DNA from: CAZNPL01 sp964574815 | Lineage (GTDB): Bacteria > Planctomycetota > Phycisphaerae > UBA1845 | DNA length: 35,221 bases | NCBI GenBank assembly: GCA_964574815.1 | Contig: CAZNPL010000053.1 | Span: 1-35,221, forward strand | Direction: 5' to 3' | Notes under the pieces: model-generated | Databases searched by the model: none | Told to the model about the DNA's origin: nothing | What the model saw: only the letters and a program-made list of their open reading frames with translations | Shown: in pieces, positions 33,821 to 35,221 of the stretch | Numbering within the stretch: the stretch's first letter is position 1 | Layout of the letters: every line of letters starts with the position of its first letter | Program-made: the position numbers and the translations under genes

Positions 33821-34028
33821 GTGCTTCCCTCTCGGTCGCGCGGACGGGTCGGCCAGCCCGCTTCAGGGCCATTTCGATCACGCTGAGACAGTGCTCAGGA
33901 ATCAGACGGCGCCCGGCTACGATGGGGCACAGGTCATCGCGCAGCGCGCGCCGGTAGAGCAGGTCGGAGATATCCTTCGGGCTCGCCCCCAGGCGTCGGG
34001 CCGCTTCAGATACGCAGAGGTACGTCAT
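33813..34028 (-). CDS. Excisionase-like helix-turn-helix protein
   Basis: A 71-residue DNA-binding protein. MTYLCVSEAARRLGASPKDI followed by SDLLYRR gives the HTH of the MerR/excisionase (Xis/AlpA-like) type; AGRRLIPEHCLSVIEMALKR forms the second, wing-containing half. Such small proteins direct excision or activate the element's integrase and replication operon. It heads the tight minus-strand operon (overlapping the next gene by eight bases). A 7-bp dyad (GGCCACC/GGTGGCC, 34054-34072) and 22-bp-period repeats lie in its upstream region and could be its own operators. Confidence 0.75.
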   Translation of the reverse strand: MTYLCVSEAARRLGASPKDISDLLYRRALRDDLCPIVAGRRLIPEHCLSVIEMALKRAGRPVRATEREARG

Positions 34029-34089
34029 CGTAGAGTCCCCTCATGACGTTGGCGGCCACCACCGCGGTGGCCCTCCATTGGCATAGGTG

Positions 34090-34142
34090 GGGAAACCCGT
34101 GACCTATCCGAGGGAACTCTGTGACCTTTTCGCGGGAATCAG
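34090..34142 (-). promoter_or_regulatory. 22-bp-period direct repeats upstream of the HTH gene
   Basis: On the plus strand GGGAA recurs at 34090, 34112 and 34134 and GTGACC at 34099 and 34121, each 22 bp apart. Two full units (GTGACCTATCCGAGGGAA and GTGACCTTTTCGCGGGAA) agree at 15 of 18 positions. A period of two helical turns places them on one face of DNA, 60-115 bases before the HTH start, as expected for operator sites. The 34029-34276 gap holds nothing else apart from the nearby dyad. Confidence 0.5.
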
Positions 34143-34276
34143 GGAAAAGCGCTTGCGGACGTGAAAGGCGAGCCACGTGAATCGGTGGGGATTCCCTTGC
34201 CGTGGGCCGTCGGCGCAGGTGTTGAGGGTTACCATGAGGTCGTTGTAGAAGCGGTCGACACGGCGGGTGTCGAGAA

Positions 34277-35110
34277 TCAGTGGGTATACCGCCAGACCAT
34301 TGTGTACTCCGGCACTTCCCTTGGTCCGCCGGGCACGATGATGACATGGCGGTCCAATTCGGCTTCGCGCAGGGCGGCGCGAAGCTTGCTGATTGCTTTA
34401 CGGACGCGCTGGCCGGCCTTCTTCACTTCCTCCGGACGGCAATCGCGGTCGGTTTCCATCCCGTCCACGGCGCGCTGGACTTCACCGAGCGTCCGAGCCA
34501 CACCCACCGGCCGAGCCAGCAGCCAGAATAACCGGCTTACTTGGGTGTCGTCGCCGAGGTAGATGCGTTTGCCGACCCAGATCGCCTTGCGCGTGTCATG
34601 CGGGTCGGGCTCCGGCCCTCCCGAAAAGTCAAGGGTTTCGGACGAAGACTCTCCCAGTTCTTCACCTTGGGACGCCACCGCGTGCTTCTCGACCAACTTG
34701 TTCAGGGTCTCGGCGATCGCGGCCAGTGGGCCGGCGACCTCAGGAAGATTCGTCACCTGCACGTCAAGGGATGATGGTGGGCTCACCGCCGTGGTGCGTA
34801 TCCGTTCCGCACGGCCCTTCCCCGGCACGGCGCGCCCGGCGAACACCGGCCCGCGGTGGTTGACGAAATCCAGCACCATCGCCCCCTTGCCAGCCTGGAC
34901 ATCCTTCAACGCGATCTGACCCTGGTCCGTGAGCCGGATCATCTCCGGCTCCATGTTCTCGCAGTGGAATCGAGGCCGGCCCTCGGTGTCTTCATTCTTC
35001 TGCTTCAGGTACGCCTCCGCCCACGCCTGCCAGGCGGCACTGGCGACCGGCTCCCCGGCCTCAACCACGCCGAACTCGCCGGTGACGGTGATGACGGCCT
35101 CGATGCACAC
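34277..35110 (-). CDS. Winged-helix-like protein of the element, start uncertain
   Basis: A protein of at least 277 residues. The N-terminal part (TVTGEFGVVEAGEPVASAAW, AWAEAYLKQKN) and the middle are not recognised. The C-terminal hundred residues (KAIWVGKRIYLGDDTQVSRLF; LARPVGVARTLGEVQRAV; QRVRKAISKLRAALREAEL; IIVPGG) have the layout of an OmpR/PhoB-like winged helix: a beta edge, helices, a recognition helix with Lys/Arg, and a terminal hairpin (YTMVWRYT). A DNA-binding role is therefore likely. GTG 35110 is the first standard start with an adequate frame, but the same frame stays open upstream to about 35180 and encodes a plausible extension (LVERRFALRLSLLGHPV) that lacks an ATG. The real start may be a rare codon or lie upstream. 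Confidence 0.6.
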   Translation of the reverse strand: MCIEAVITVTGEFGVVEAGEPVASAAWQAWAEAYLKQKNEDTEGRPRFHCENMEPEMIRLTDQGQIALKDVQAGKGAMVLDFVNHRGPVFAGRAVPGKGRAERIRTTAVSPPSSLDVQVTNLPEVAGPLAAIAETLNKLVEKHAVASQGEELGESSSETLDFSGGPEPDPHDTRKAIWVGKRIYLGDDTQVSRLFWLLARPVGVARTLGEVQRAVDGMETDRDCRPEEVKKAGQRVRKAISKLRAALREAELDRHVIIVPGGPREVPEYTMVWRYTH

Positions 35111-35221
35111 GGGGTGCCCAAGCAGGCTTAAACGTAGGGCGAACCGCCGTTCGACGAGCCCGGTGGCCAGGGCAATCGCATATTAAATCCCTTGGCCAAT
35201 GATGCGGAGCAGGTAATCCTG

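Larger units (their letters stand above)
26849..35221. mobile_element. Integrative element next to tRNA-Pro, right end outside the window
   Basis: Starting at the 3' end of tRNA-Pro(UGG), all genes lie on the minus strand, tightly spaced or overlapping. They encode a winged-helix-like protein, an excisionase-like HTH, an 86-residue protein, a coiled-coil protein, a primase-ATPase, two small Cys-rich proteins and a serine recombinase beside the tRNA. This order (regulator, replication, integration at a tRNA) is that of a P4-like satellite or integrative plasmid. No capsid, portal, terminase or conjugation gene is visible in the part present. The second attachment site must lie beyond 35221. 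Confidence 0.7.

Overview
The window looks like a chromosome piece from a GC-rich planctomycete, probably of the Phycisphaerae type. The evidence is indirect. It carries giant secreted proteins with dockerin-like and cysteine-rich modules, an oversized SecD-SecF fusion, a DUF2617 protein, a planctomycete-style large serine recombinase, and dispersed non-coding GTTGGCTTCGTTTGG-type repeats. No 16S rRNA or other phylogenetic marker beyond rpmB and secDF is present, so this is an inference.

Layout. (1) 1-3800: two tandem minus-strand genes for secreted parallel beta-helix (PMP-like) proteins; the outer one is rearranged and ends abruptly. (2) 3801-6177: gene-poor DNA with tRNA-Pro(GGG) and a frameshifted acyl-CoA thioesterase/BAAT-type pseudogene. 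(3) 6475-11868: an about 1.8 kaa lipoprotein-like surface protein with a BNR/sortilin-like propeller, FG-GAP repeats, EF-hand/dockerin units, alternating cysteine modules and a CARDB domain. (4) 12603-15786: housekeeping block on the minus strand (DUF2617; then rpmB, a GNAT acetyltransferase and an amidohydrolase). (5) 16787-22993: secDF, a LysM protein and a DUF72 protein on the plus strand. (6) 23017-25297: an S41 peptidase lipoprotein and a secreted LolA-like protein, probably one operon. (7) 25298-26774: non-coding repeat-rich DNA with six quasi-regular GTTGGCTTCGTTYGG cores, AACTGA-rich blocks, a hairpin and a decayed dockerin tail. (8) From tRNA-Pro(UGG) at 26775-26848 to the right edge: an integrated element. 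All its genes are on the minus strand: a winged-helix-like protein, an excisionase-like HTH protein, two small proteins, a TOPRIM/zinc-ribbon primase fused to an ATPase, two zinc-binding small proteins, and a serine recombinase whose frame runs antisense through the tRNA gene.

The most interesting signal lies inside the 3' part of the primase-helicase gene (29697-30017). Twelve copies of the 9-mer GCCGACCTT (or its complement) are arranged with almost perfect dyad symmetry (1-3-2 | 2-3-1), at 10-12 bp spacing within clusters. All three reading frames are used, so DNA rather than protein appears to be conserved. The simplest hypothesis is an iteron-type replication origin or regulator-binding array of a P4-like integrative element, embedded in the gene for its own replication protein. 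A second regulatory signal, with a 22-bp period, sits upstream of the HTH gene (34090-34142).

All calls come from reading the sequence; no database search was possible.
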